Notes: generated from the sequence alone by a model not told the origin. DNA of 64,000 nucleotides from Gemmatimonadota bacterium (GCA_009692105.1 SHZS01000002.1:18979-82978), one strand, 5' to 3'. Counted from the first letter of the stretch, positions 50,220-58,722 are shown. Numbers and translations are program-made.

Positions 50220-52073
50220 TTAACCCGCCGGGCTCCCGGTACGCCCGAACTGGGCGCGGTGCAGCTCGAAGAACGCACCCTCCCGTTGAAGCAGCTCTCC
50301 CCAGGTCCCGCCCTCGACGATACGGCCATCCCGCATCACCAGGATGAGATCGGCCACGCGCACGGTCGAGAGCCGGTGAGCGATCAGAATGACCGTGCTC
50401 CCGGCGAGCCGCTCCTGGACCGTCTCGATAACGCGTCGTTCCACCACGCTGTCGAGCGCGGACGTCGCCTCGTCCAGGATCATGACGTCGGGCTTGCAGA
50501 GGAGGGCACGCGCGATGTCGATCCTCTGACGCTGGCCGCCCGAGAGACGGACGCCGCGATCTCCCACCTCGGTGTCGAGCCCGGCCGGGAGGCGGGCCAG
50601 AAGGTCCTCGAGCGCCAGCCCCTCGAGAAGATCCAGGAGCTGGTCATCCCCAGGGGAGCTCTCCAGGCCAAAGCAAAGGTTCTCCCGGAGGGAACGGTTG
50701 AGGAGCCAGTTATCTTGGCTCACCAGCGCCATCCGACGATGCAGGGACGGGATCGAAAACTCGTGCACGTCCCGTCCGTCCATGAGGATCGTTCCTCGCG
50801 GGCACTCGTAGAGCCGTGCGATCAGATCCACGAACGTCGTCTTACCGGATCCGCTCGCCCCGACGATCGCCGTGACCATGCGAGCTGGGATCGTGGCATC
50901 CACCCCCTGAAGGACAGGAACGCCCGGCGTGTGTGAGAACGAGAGCCCCCGGACCCTGATCTCCCGTTGGAGCCCCTCGAACTGATGCGGCCCGGAGATC
51001 ACGACCTCTTTCCCTTCGTCCGAGAAGAGGGTTGCCACGGTGTCCAGCTTCGGCATCAGCTCGGATAGGCTCACCCCCGCCGCGAGGAGCCCGTTCACGT
51101 CCGGAAAGCTCTGTTGCAGGAGAAGAAGGAATGCGGCGAAGCGCCCGAGCTCTCCCGGAACGAAGTCGCCCGCGACCAGGATCATTGCACCCTGAACGCC
51201 GATCATCGTGACCAGGATGATGATCTCCGACAGGGGCCAGCGCAGGCCGACGGACCGCTCTCGGCGCACTGCGAGCCCCTGCGCACTCCGAAGAATCTCA
51301 GAGTGGGTGCGAGCCGCTCGCTCCTCTCGCGAGAACGCCTTGACCAGCGGCATGGTGTACAAAAGATCCAACACCTCGCGGCGCACCTTCCGCTCAACTC
51401 CTGCCGTCTCCTCGGCGACGGCCTGGGCGAAACGCCGAACCCTTCGGAGCAAGAGGAGCACGAGCGGGATCGTGAGGACAAACACCAGCGTGAGCGGGAC
51501 GGACAGGGCCACCATCACCGTCAGCTTCACCAAGAAGCGGATCGCCCGTTGGAAGAGCCCCTCCGCCAGATTCAGGAGCTCGGGAGCCGCCGCGGCCCAT
51601 CCGATCTCCGCGTCCAGCTCCCCCATGGACCTGCGGTTGAAGTACTGCCTGCCGAATCCCAGAACCCTCCGGAAGGTGGACTCGCCGACCCGGACCCGGT
51701 AACGCTCGTTCCTCGCTGCCACCCACACATTGCGTACGTATTCCGTCGTGAGGACCGCGATTCTGCCCGCGACGATGAGCCCCAAGATGACGATCAGGAG
51801 GGCACGGTCCCTGAAGCCGGCGTCCCCGCCGGCCGGAACGAGGCGACCGAGCCATCCGAAGGCCATCGAGGACTCGAGGAACCCGAAGCCACCCTCGGCC
51901 ACGGCGTGCGTCAGGGGGATGAGGAGTCCGAAGGTCAGGGCGTCGAACGCCCCTCCAACGAAGACGAGAAACGCGGGAATCGCGAGCTCCGAGGGACGCG
52001 CGCGGGCCAGCCCCCAGTAGAGCCGGAGCATTCCCCAAAGGGATCCGTCTGCAATTCGAGTCGGGCGATTCAT
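50220..52073 (-). CDS. ABC exporter, fused permease and ATPase
   Basis: The 617-residue half-transporter has an N-terminal six-helix region and an ATPase with Walker A GASGSGKTT, signature LSGGQRQRIDIARAL, Walker B MILDEATSALD and H-loop AHRLSTV. Lying inside a glycosyltransferase cluster, it may flip a lipid-linked oligosaccharide, as PglK does, or export lipid A; the locus shows no Wzx or Wzy. Start ATG 52073 overlaps the stop of the upstream GT gene by 4 nt. Confidence 0.88.
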   Translation of the reverse strand: MNRPTRIADGSLWGMLRLYWGLARARPSELAIPAFLVFVGGAFDALTFGLLIPLTHAVAEGGFGFLESSMAFGWLGRLVPAGGDAGFRDRALLIVILGLIVAGRIAVLTTEYVRNVWVAARNERYRVRVGESTFRRVLGFGRQYFNRRSMGELDAEIGWAAAAPELLNLAEGLFQRAIRFLVKLTVMVALSVPLTLVFVLTIPLVLLLLRRVRRFAQAVAEETAGVERKVRREVLDLLYTMPLVKAFSREERAARTHSEILRSAQGLAVRRERSVGLRWPLSEIIILVTMIGVQGAMILVAGDFVPGELGRFAAFLLLLQQSFPDVNGLLAAGVSLSELMPKLDTVATLFSDEGKEVVISGPHQFEGLQREIRVRGLSFSHTPGVPVLQGVDATIPARMVTAIVGASGSGKTTFVDLIARLYECPRGTILMDGRDVHEFSIPSLHRRMALVSQDNWLLNRSLRENLCFGLESSPGDDQLLDLLEGLALEDLLARLPAGLDTEVGDRGVRLSGGQRQRIDIARALLCKPDVMILDEATSALDSVVERRVIETVQERLAGSTVILIAHRLSTVRVADLILVMRDGRIVEGGTWGELLQREGAFFELHRAQFGRTGSPAG

Positions 52074-54160
52074 CCCTGAGAGTATGTGCCCGTGGCGCCT
52101 TGGCTGTCCATCGCCCCAACTGGGGTAACTCGCATCCCCAAGGCCACTCCTCCGAGGACCCTAGCATAGGCCCGCACCATTTCCGCGAGCGACAATGCGC
52201 CCCGCGCATGGGCCCGGCGTTCCGCCCTCGGCCCGTCGGACCCAGGGCCGACCTTCGCCATCTCGAGGAGGCCCCGGACCAGCTCCTCGCGGTTCCGAGC
52301 AAGCGCGGCAGGGTCGGGGTTCGCGAGCACCTCCGGCGACACGGCAAGTGGATCCCCGGTCGGGTTCGGCACGAGGCGACCGCGCTCGTCCCCGGAGCCC
52401 ACGAGCTCACGGCTCCCACCACAGTCGCTCAGAACGAGCGGGAGCCCCGCCGCCAGAGCCTCGGTAGCCGCCACGCTCCATCCCTCGAACCAGGAGTTCG
52501 CCACGTAGACGTCTGCAGCGGATAGCACCAGGTCCACCCTGCCGTCGAAGGGAAGGATTCGGAGCCGTCCGGCGGCGAGGAGGTCGGCGTCTCGGGCGCG
52601 AAGCTCCAACGCGTGGCGGCGGTCCGACCCGCTCCCGACGAAGAGCAGGAGGGCGTGGGGCTCTCGGAGAAGAACTTCCCGGAAAGCGGAGACGAGCCCC
52701 GCCTGGTTCTTCTGGACCGTCATGCGGCCCACCTGCACGAAGACGCAGTCCTCCGCCGCGATCCCGAGCGATCGGCGGGCGTAGCTCTTCGGGACCACGC
52801 ACACCCGGGACGGCTCGATCCCGTTCGGGATCACCGCAAGAGGAGGAATCCCGCCCGGAACGTGTCGCGCGTAGTACTCCCCCGCGATGCGGCTCACCGC
52901 CACGGTGCCGCGGAGCAACTCCCGCTTCGCCGCCTCCTCCCTCCAATCTCCCGGCGTGAACCACGCGTAGGTGTTATGTACGGTCTCGACGGCCGGAACC
53001 CCTAGCGGTGCCATTTCCTCGAAGAACGAGAGGGGAACAAAATGGGTGGAGAGCACGTCCGGCCGCACCGTCTCGACCCACCTGCGCCACTCGGCCGGCT
53101 TCCCACGCGCCACCCGCACCGGCGCGCCAGCCGCCGCCAACTGCTTGGCAATTCGGCCCCCGCCCGCGGTACAGAGGACGAAGGGCTTGATTCCCGCTGC
53201 GGGAAGGAAGAGGGCAAGGCGAGCGACCACCGCCTCGAGCCCTCCCTCGTCGAGCTCGCTCACGACGAGCCCGCAGCGGAGCGGCGTCCCCCCCCCGCCG
53301 CGCGCGCGCGGGGATCGGGGAGGAAGAGTGGTTGCCGCGACCGCGTCCTCCATGCGCTGCCTTCCCGAGCGCCACCCGAGGACACGTGGGACGACGGCCC
53401 GAGCGGCGGCCCGAGCGGCGCTCCTCCATGCAGCAGACCGCGCTCGCAGCAGTCTGCTACGCTCATGGAGGGCGCGACCCACATCCTCCGAGATCGTGTT
53501 CCCCGGATGCACCCGATAGGAGACGTCCTCGATCGCCTCCTCGAAGAGGACGGCGTCGGGGCACAGGTCCAGGGCCCGGAGGAGGAAGTCGAGGTCGTGG
53601 ACGTAGCGGTACGGCCGGAACCCTCCGAGTCGGCTCCAGAGCTTCCGGTGGAAGAAGAAGTTCGAGGTGGTGACGGCGAAGTTGTGTTCCGTCAGGGCGT
53701 CGCAAAGGGTCGGCGCTCTCCCTCGGGCATCGAGTGCCGCCTGGTACCATGTCGCCGTAGGATGGTCGGCAGGGAGGGGGGCTCCGCTCTCCCCGATCAG
53801 CCGGACCCGACCCAGGAGAAGCGCCGCCTTCTCGGAGCGCGCCACTCCCAGCGCGTGCTCGATACGCTCGGGAGCGAACAGGTCGTCCGAGTTCAGGATC
53901 GCGATCCAGCTTCCTCGGCACATCGAGATCGCGCGGTTCAGTGCCGCGTGTGCGCCCCGGTTCGGCTGGCGCACGGCAGAGAGCCCGCCAAGCTCGAAGG
54001 CCTCGAGCATCTCGGGGGTCCGATCGGACGACCCGTCGTCCACGGCCACCACCTGCCCCGGCGGAAGGGACTGAGCGCGCACGCTCTCCAGGGCCGCGGC
54101 CACGAAACGGTCGTGGTTGTAGGCCGGAATAGCGACGGAGACCTCGTCGGCGCGGAGCAC
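52070..54160 (-). CDS. Two-domain glycosyltransferase, GT2 fused to GT4
   Basis: The 696-residue protein joins two transferases. Residues about 1-290 form a GT2 domain (SVAIPAYNHDRFVAAALESV, VAVDDGSSDRTPE, ILNSDDLF, RYVHDLDFLLRAL). Residues about 310-690 form a GT4 (GT-B) domain with VSELDEGGLEAVV, the donor-site segment FVQVGRMTVQKNQAGL, and YVANSWFEGWSVAATEALAAG with the conserved Glu. No signal or helix is seen. I start it at GTG 54160; the upstream 204 codons of open frame are low-complexity antisense sequence to the Wzi gene. A fusion suggests two sequential sugar additions. Confidence 0.82.
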   Translation of the reverse strand: MLRADEVSVAIPAYNHDRFVAAALESVRAQSLPPGQVVAVDDGSSDRTPEMLEAFELGGLSAVRQPNRGAHAALNRAISMCRGSWIAILNSDDLFAPERIEHALGVARSEKAALLLGRVRLIGESGAPLPADHPTATWYQAALDARGRAPTLCDALTEHNFAVTTSNFFFHRKLWSRLGGFRPYRYVHDLDFLLRALDLCPDAVLFEEAIEDVSYRVHPGNTISEDVGRALHERSRLLRARSAAWRSAARAAARAVVPRVLGWRSGRQRMEDAVAATTLPPRSPRARGGGGTPLRCGLVVSELDEGGLEAVVARLALFLPAAGIKPFVLCTAGGGRIAKQLAAAGAPVRVARGKPAEWRRWVETVRPDVLSTHFVPLSFFEEMAPLGVPAVETVHNTYAWFTPGDWREEAAKRELLRGTVAVSRIAGEYYARHVPGGIPPLAVIPNGIEPSRVCVVPKSYARRSLGIAAEDCVFVQVGRMTVQKNQAGLVSAFREVLLREPHALLLFVGSGSDRRHALELRARDADLLAAGRLRILPFDGRVDLVLSAADVYVANSWFEGWSVAATEALAAGLPLVLSDCGGSRELVGSGDERGRLVPNPTGDPLAVSPEVLANPDPAALARNREELVRGLLEMAKVGPGSDGPRAERRAHARGALSLAEMVRAYARVLGGVALGMRVTPVGAMDSQGATGTYSQG

Positions 54161-54296
54161 GTGAGCCAGGGCGCGGGTGCGCGGTGCAGTTGGAGCACGG
54201 GGGCGGCGAGCCGCAGGGTACGGTTGCCGGAGGGGGTCCACAAGAGAGCCCGGTGCGCTCGTTGCTGCCACGCGGCCGGAAGACGATGTTCTCCCG

Positions 54297-55955
54297 ATGC
54301 CCGAGGCTCGCCCGCCCATCCACCGCCCGACCCCCCTCGTCGCCGTTTTTCCGGCCGCTGCGGCGGCCGTGGCGGCGCTCCTGGTCGTGAGCCCTATCTC
54401 GACGTCCGCGCAACTCCTTCCGGTAGGGGACTCCTGGGAGGAATACGTTCGGGTGCTCGCGGCCGCAGGAGTGGCGTCCGTGGGAGGGTACGCGGTCCGA
54501 CCGTTCACGGTCGAGCGCGTCCTCGCCGGGGTCTCCGACTCCGTGCCACACCCGTGGAGCGACCGGCTCCTCCCGCCCCCGGCTCGGCTGATCGGCGGGG
54601 GAGCGTCGCTCCTCCTCTCGGACCCGGGCACCCGCTTCTTCCTGAACACCTCCCGACCCTTCGGGCAGAACGAGGGAGGGGTGTGGGCAGGCAGAGGGAT
54701 CACGGCGGCCCTGGACGCCGGTGCCACGCTCTCGTGGGGACCGGTCACGGTGACCCTCCACCCGACGATCACCTTCGCCCAGAACCGGGACTTCGAGCTC
54801 GCTCCCGTTTCACTGGGGGGGATGCCGCGCTACGCGTATCCCTGGCGTTGGATCGACCTCCCACAGCGGTTCGGACCGGATCCGCTCTGGGTCGTCGACC
54901 CCGGCCAATCGTCGCTGCGACTTCGGATCGGGGGCGCGGTCGCCGGGTTCGGGACCGAGAGCCTCTGGTGGGGGCCCGGGATCCGGAACGGAATCTTGAT
55001 GAGCAACAACGCGCCCGGATTCCCGCACGCGCTCCTCGGAACCAGCCGACCAGTGAGCATCGGCATCGGAACGCTCGAAGCGCAGTGGGTCTGGGGACGG
55101 CTCGAGCAGTCCGACTGGTTCGATACCACGTTCGTGGACCCGGGCCGCTACATCACGGGAGCCGTGGTCTCGATCTCGCCCGACTGGCTTTCCGGCCTCC
55201 ACCTCGGGATCTCTCGGGTCTTCTACGAGTGGATCCCCGAGGACGGGCTCCCCTTCGGCGAGCACTTCCTCGTTTTCCACGGGGTCAGGAAGGAGGCGTT
55301 CACGAGCCCGGACAACCCGGGGGGAGAGGACGAGCGGAGTCAGATGTTCTCCGCCTTCTTCCGTTGGGTGCTTCCCTCGAGCGGCTTCGAGCTCTGGGCG
55401 GAGTGGGCCCGAAACGATCACGGCTGGAACTTCCGCGACTACTTCCTCGAGCCGGAGCACGCCGCGGGCAGAACCCTCGGGCTCCGGAAGGTGCTGACCC
55501 TCTCCGGTAACCGCCTCCTCTCGCTCGAGACGGAGCTCACGAACATCCAGCGGTCCTCCACGGTGGCGGTCCGGCCCGCGCCCACGTATTACGCCCACCA
55601 TCTCGTCCTCCAGGGATACACCGAGCGCGGGCAGGTGATCGGCGCGGCTGTCGGACCGGGCGGGAGCGCCCAGTACCTAGGATTCCACCTCTACTCGGGT
55701 TGGGGAAAGATGGGGGCCTTCGTCGAACGCCGCGTCGTGGACAACGACGCCTACTATGCCTCGGTGGAGGATGCGCCCGACTGGTGCTGCCACAACGGGC
55801 TCGTGGACATCGGGGGCGAGCTTCTGACTGTCCGGGGCGAGGTGGAGCTGAGCGTGGCGGGGACGGGGACCCTGGAGCTCAACCGCTACTTCCAGAAGAA
55901 CTCCGATCACTGGAACCTGAACCTCCGACTCGAGGCGCGCTGGCGCCCCCGCTGA
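54297..55955 (+). CDS. Wzi-like capsule assembly outer-membrane protein
   Basis: The 552-residue protein has a signal peptide (hydrophobic stretch AAAAVAALLVVSPISTSAQ) and a beta-barrel. The segment LWWGPGIRNGILMSNNAPGF matches the Wzi family hallmark WGPG followed by SNNA, and GLHLGISRVFYEWIP is also typical. Wzi is an outer-membrane lectin that anchors capsule to the cell surface, which indicates that the locus makes a surface polysaccharide. It is divergent from the GT2-GT4 gene and converges on the GT4 gene. Confidence 0.82.
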   Translation: MPEARPPIHRPTPLVAVFPAAAAAVAALLVVSPISTSAQLLPVGDSWEEYVRVLAAAGVASVGGYAVRPFTVERVLAGVSDSVPHPWSDRLLPPPARLIGGGASLLLSDPGTRFFLNTSRPFGQNEGGVWAGRGITAALDAGATLSWGPVTVTLHPTITFAQNRDFELAPVSLGGMPRYAYPWRWIDLPQRFGPDPLWVVDPGQSSLRLRIGGAVAGFGTESLWWGPGIRNGILMSNNAPGFPHALLGTSRPVSIGIGTLEAQWVWGRLEQSDWFDTTFVDPGRYITGAVVSISPDWLSGLHLGISRVFYEWIPEDGLPFGEHFLVFHGVRKEAFTSPDNPGGEDERSQMFSAFFRWVLPSSGFELWAEWARNDHGWNFRDYFLEPEHAAGRTLGLRKVLTLSGNRLLSLETELTNIQRSSTVAVRPAPTYYAHHLVLQGYTERGQVIGAAVGPGGSAQYLGFHLYSGWGKMGAFVERRVVDNDAYYASVEDAPDWCCHNGLVDIGGELLTVRGEVELSVAGTGTLELNRYFQKNSDHWNLNLRLEARWRPR

Positions 55956-55972
55956 GCTCCCGCGACCGACTC

Positions 55973-57109
55973 CTACTCGGGGCGTCCGCTGGCGAGGCCG
56001 GTGATCTCGAGAAGTGAATCGACGCGGGCCGACCACGAGTTCCTGCTCGCAAAGGCGTGCATGGCCATCCGGAGCTCCTCCGGGACAAGCGCCTTCGCTC
56101 GACGATCCACCGCCGCGATGAACGCGTCCTCACCTCGAACCCCCTCCACTCCGGGAATTCCCTCGAGCGGCTCGAGGACCGGGGCGATCACCGGAAGACC
56201 CATCGCGACGCACTCGTAGACCTTGAGCGGGCTCGTGGCCTGGGTGACCGGATCCACCTTCCAAGGCAGGAATCCCACCGCCGCATGGGCGAGGTACGCG
56301 GGGAGTTCCCCCTGGGCCTTGAGCCCCAAGAAGTGGCAGTTGGACGGAAGCCCACGACCCTCCCCACGGTGGTCGCCCACGAAGACCAGCTGGAGCTCCG
56401 GAAGCGCGGTCGCGAGGCGGTGGACGAGGCTCCAGTCCATCCACCCGCCCCAGAGGGAGCCGACATAGAGCGCTACGACGGGGCCGACCGACGGAAGGTC
56501 GGACGGACGGGGATGCGAGACGCCGGAGCGAAAGACGCGAGCGTTAAAGGCGTTCGGGAGGAGCCGGGCGGGGCGCCCGGCGAGGGCCGTGAGATGGGCG
56601 ACCAGCGCAGGAGCCGACGCGACGAGCACGTCGGAGGCCCGAGCCGTGCGCCTCTCGATCCGCGGGCTGTACCAACGTCCCCCGAGCTCGGACTCCCACC
56701 GGTCGATGAGATCGAAGACGGTGACCCCGCCCCCCCTGTGGATCCTCCCGAGGACCGGGAGCCACTCCCGCACCGGCACCTGCGTGATCCCCACCGTGCG
56801 AGTGCTGCGGAGCAGCGTGGACAGCGCTCGTTGGCAGTCGTCAATCCACTGGCGGAGGGGCACCTCGATCAGGCGTGGGTGGGTCACACGGAGCCCGAGA
56901 TCCACCGTCTCCGTGACCTCCCCGTGCGCGACGAACACCACGCACAGCTCCCTCTCCAGGAGCTCCAGGGCGATCTGGGCGCTCCGCTGCCCTCCCCCCG
57001 TGTCGCGAATCGGGTTCGGCGAGAGAAGGATCACGGCCCCTCGCGCGCCGGCCGCCGCTTCCAGAATGCGCTCGGTCAAGAGGACTTCAGTCAACAAGGT
57101 AAGGGGCAC
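55973..57109 (-). CDS. GT4-type glycosyltransferase
   Basis: The 378-residue GT-B enzyme has an N-terminal VILLSPNPIRDTGGGQRSAQ, an inter-domain VVALYVGSLWGGWMD and a donor site with LKVYECVAMGLPVIAP. The start is uncertain: GTG 57109 gives MPLTLLTEVLL, but TTG codons 4-10 residues further in are possible, and the region overlaps the edge of the integrase remnant, so the original 5' end may have been replaced. It is the last gene of the polysaccharide locus. Confidence 0.82.
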   Translation of the reverse strand: MPLTLLTEVLLTERILEAAAGARGAVILLSPNPIRDTGGGQRSAQIALELLERELCVVFVAHGEVTETVDLGLRVTHPRLIEVPLRQWIDDCQRALSTLLRSTRTVGITQVPVREWLPVLGRIHRGGGVTVFDLIDRWESELGGRWYSPRIERRTARASDVLVASAPALVAHLTALAGRPARLLPNAFNARVFRSGVSHPRPSDLPSVGPVVALYVGSLWGGWMDWSLVHRLATALPELQLVFVGDHRGEGRGLPSNCHFLGLKAQGELPAYLAHAAVGFLPWKVDPVTQATSPLKVYECVAMGLPVIAPVLEPLEGIPGVEGVRGEDAFIAAVDRRAKALVPEELRMAMHAFASRNSWSARVDSLLEITGLASGRPE

Positions 57110-57250
57110 TCGCTGAAGGATGTTGCCGCAGTGGGTGGCTGGCAGGACATCGAAACACTTCTCAAGTGCTACCAGCAGCCCGATAACGAAACGCTCCTCG
57201 CGGTGATGAGCGAGGAGCGAAAGCTCCGGGATGTGACTTCCGGAGCCTGA
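57100..57250 (+). pseudogene. C-terminal remnant of a tyrosine recombinase (phage-type integrase)
   Basis: The frame ending at TGA 57248-57250 reads HSLKDVAAVGGWQDIETLLK, then CYQQPDNETLLAVM and RKLRDVTSGA. This is the characteristic C-terminus of tyrosine integrases: it covers the region holding the second active-site His/Trp (GGW) and the nucleophile Tyr (CYQQPD). Everything upstream is missing and is replaced by the start of the GT4 gene. It ends 50 nt from the 3' end of tRNA-Pro(GGG), the usual position of an integrase beside its attachment site. Confidence 0.75.
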
Positions 57251-57300
57251 TCGCAGTACAGAAACAGCTACAGAAAGAGCTACACCGGGTTTGTAAGTAG

Positions 57301-57374
57301 TCGGGACGGCGGGATTCGAACCCGCGACCCCCTGAACCCCATTCAGGTGCGCTACCGGGCTGCGCTACGTCCCG
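57301..57374 (-). tRNA. tRNA-Pro (GGG)
   Basis: Complete cloverleaf on the minus strand: acceptor CGGGACG/CGTCCCG, anticodon loop ATGGGGT (anticodon GGG), T-arm GCGGG-TTCGAAT-CCCGC, discriminator A. No encoded CCA. Its 3' end faces the integrase remnant. Confidence 0.93.
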
Positions 57375-57441
57375 AGCCCGTCAATGTAACTGGGGGGTCT
57401 GAGTGGCTCAAGTTGGCCGCCGCTCAAGGCTTCCCGCAGGG

Positions 57442-57471
57442 TTGACACTCGCACGGAGCCCCGGGTATACT
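57442..57471 (+). promoter_or_regulatory. Strong promoter of tRNA-fMet
   Basis: TTGACA at 57442-57447, an 18-nt spacer and TATACT at 57466-57471; the tRNA begins 14 nt downstream. It is the best sigma-70 match in the window. Confidence 0.75.
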
Positions 57472-57484
57472 TCCAGTCCTTGTT

Positions 57485-57558
<74 letters not shown>

Positions 57559-57576
57559 TTTTCTGTAGTTCCGAGC

Positions 57577-57596
57577 GCCGCCGTGGGCGGCGTTTG
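57577..57596 (+). terminator. Hairpin after tRNA-fMet
   Basis: CGCCGCC (57577-57583) pairs with GGCGGCG (57587-57593) across a GTG loop and is followed by TTT only. A weak or leaky terminator. Confidence 0.55.
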
Positions 57597-57829
57597 CACG
57601 TTAGGGCAGGCCGGCTGTCTCGGGCCGTGGACCTTTGGGATGGATCGGAAATCCTTAACGAAGGCCGATGATGCTTGAGCGTCGAGCGATGATCCGAATC
57701 CAGGGCGCTGAGATCTCGGCGGCACAGCGCGTTCCGGCGTGGCTTTCGGCTGACACCTGGTCTGAACCGGACGCCCGGGTCGCAGGGGCGCGTCGATAGA
57801 GCCGAGCCGGACTCTTTCGAAGGTTTGAG
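57597..57829. other. Spacer between tRNA-fMet and tRNA-Phe, no gene recognised
   Basis: No convincing ORF, known RNA or promoter is visible. Since it ends at a strong terminator hairpin (57830-57861), it might encode a small RNA or be the leader of a long tRNA transcript; I see no tmRNA, SRP or RNase P landmarks. Confidence 0.3.
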
Positions 57830-57861
57830 CGCCCGCGCCTCTCTGGCACGGGCGTTTTTTT
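57830..57861 (+). terminator. Rho-independent terminator immediately upstream of tRNA-Phe
   Basis: CGCCCG (57830-57835) pairs with CGGGCG (57849-57854), followed by seven T residues (57855-57861). tRNA-Phe begins at 57863, one base later, leaving no room for a downstream promoter. Confidence 0.75.
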
Positions 57862-57862
57862 C

Positions 57863-57935
57863 GGCCAGGTAGCTCAGTTGGTAGAGCACACGACTGAAAA
57901 TCGTGGTGTCGGCGGTTCGACTCCGCCCCTGGCCA
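57863..57935 (+). tRNA. tRNA-Phe (GAA)
   Basis: Acceptor GGCCAGG/CCTGGCC, anticodon loop CTGAAAA, discriminator A, no encoded CCA. First gene of the 16-gene plus-strand array after the terminator. Confidence 0.95.
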
Positions 57936-57955
57936 TGGGTACGCAACCGGAATGT

Positions 57956-58028
57956 AGGTCCGTAGCTCAAGTGGTAGAGCACCGGTCTCCAAAACCGGGG
58001 GTTGGGGGTTCGAGTCCCTCCGGGCCTG
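57956..58028 (+). tRNA. tRNA-Trp (CCA)
   Basis: Acceptor AGGTCCG/CGGGCCT, anticodon loop CTCCAAA, discriminator G, no encoded 3' CCA. Twenty bases after tRNA-Phe. Confidence 0.95.
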
Positions 58029-58099
58029 TAGAGTTGAGGTGCCAGGCCGCAATTCGTGGGGGAGCGGTGTGGCTGAGCCCCGCGAGTGAGGTAGCTGGA

Positions 58100-58171
58100 G
58101 CCCTCATCGTCTAACGGCTAGGACACCACTCTTTCAAGGTGGCGATCGGGGTTCGATTCCCCGTGGGGGCG
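58100..58171 (+). tRNA. tRNA-Glu (TTC)
   Basis: Acceptor GCCCTCA/TGGGGGC with one T-G wobble, anticodon loop CTTTCAA, discriminator G, no encoded CCA. Confidence 0.94.
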
Positions 58172-58201
58172 TAGTGGGATGGTCGGATCGTGCTGGGACG
58201 G

Positions 58202-58275
58202 GGGGCTGTAGCTCAGCTGGTTAGAGTGCCGGTCTGTCACACCGGAGGCCGCGGGTTCGAGTCCCGTCAGCCCCG
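58202..58275 (+). tRNA. tRNA-Asp (GTC)
   Basis: Acceptor GGGGCTG/CAGCCCC, anticodon loop CTGTCAC, discriminator G, no encoded CCA. Confidence 0.95.
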
Positions 58276-58314
58276 TTACAGCTGTTTGACATCTTCGGGT
58301 CGATGGTCGGTGCC

Positions 58315-58387
58315 GGGGTCGTAGCTCAGTTGGGAGAGCGCCTGAATGGCATTCAGGAGGTCAGGGGTTCGATTCCCCTCGACTCCA
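58315..58387 (+). tRNA. tRNA-Ala (GGC)
   Basis: Acceptor GGGGTCG/CGACTCC including the G3-T70 pair that identifies tRNA-Ala, anticodon loop ATGGCAT, discriminator A. Confidence 0.95.
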
Positions 58388-58404
58388 CTCCAGCATTGCT
58401 GGAG
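58388..58404 (+). other. Hairpin between tRNA-Ala and tRNA-Leu
   Basis: CTCCAGC and GCTGGAG form a perfect 7-bp stem with an ATT loop, filling the whole 16-nt spacer and including the first base of tRNA-Leu. Possibly a processing signal. Confidence 0.5.
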
Positions 58405-58487
58405 CTCGGGTGGCGGAATTGGTAGACGCGCAGGATTCAGGATCCTGTGGGGGTAACCCTGTGGGGGTTCGAGTCCCCCCTCGAGCA
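58404..58487 (+). tRNA. tRNA-Leu (CAG)
   Basis: Long variable arm, acceptor GCTCGGG/CTCGAGC, anticodon loop TTCAGGA, discriminator A. Confidence 0.94.
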
Positions 58488-58540
58488 TGGTGGGGCCCGC
58501 CTCGTTGCAAGCGGTCCGGGTGAGGGGCCCCGATTGGTGC

Positions 58541-58624
58541 GCCCACGTGCTGAAATTGGTAGACAGGCTGGTTTGAGGGACCAGTGCCGGAAACGGCGTG
58601 CAGGTTCGAGTCCTGTCGTGGGCA
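58541..58624 (+). tRNA. tRNA-Leu (GAG)
   Basis: Long variable arm, acceptor GCCCACG/CGTGGGC, anticodon loop TTGAGGG, discriminator A. Confidence 0.94.
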
Positions 58625-58648
58625 TCAGGAAAGGTCCTCCGGGGATGG

Positions 58649-58722
58649 GCGCCCGTAGCTCAGCTGGATAGAGCGCTTGACTACGGATCAAGAGGCCGGG
58701 GGTTCGAATCCCTCCGGGCGCA
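58649..58722 (+). tRNA. tRNA-Arg (ACG)
   Basis: Acceptor GCGCCCG/CGGGCGC, anticodon loop CTACGGA. A34 is expected to be edited to inosine by TadA. Confidence 0.95.

Noticed and set aside
53042..55510. 822-residue open frame on the plus strand
   Set aside because: It is antisense to the GT2-GT4 gene and out of frame with the Wzi gene; composition is typical of GC-rich shadow frames.
56057..57250. 397-residue open frame on the plus strand
   Set aside because: Nearly all of it is antisense to the GT4 gene, with low-complexity Arg/Pro/Glu-rich sequence. Only its last 50 codons are meaningful, as an integrase remnant.
58286..58315. Internal promoter (TTGACA at 58286) before tRNA-Ala(GGC)
   Set aside because: No acceptable -10 hexamer at 16-18 nt.
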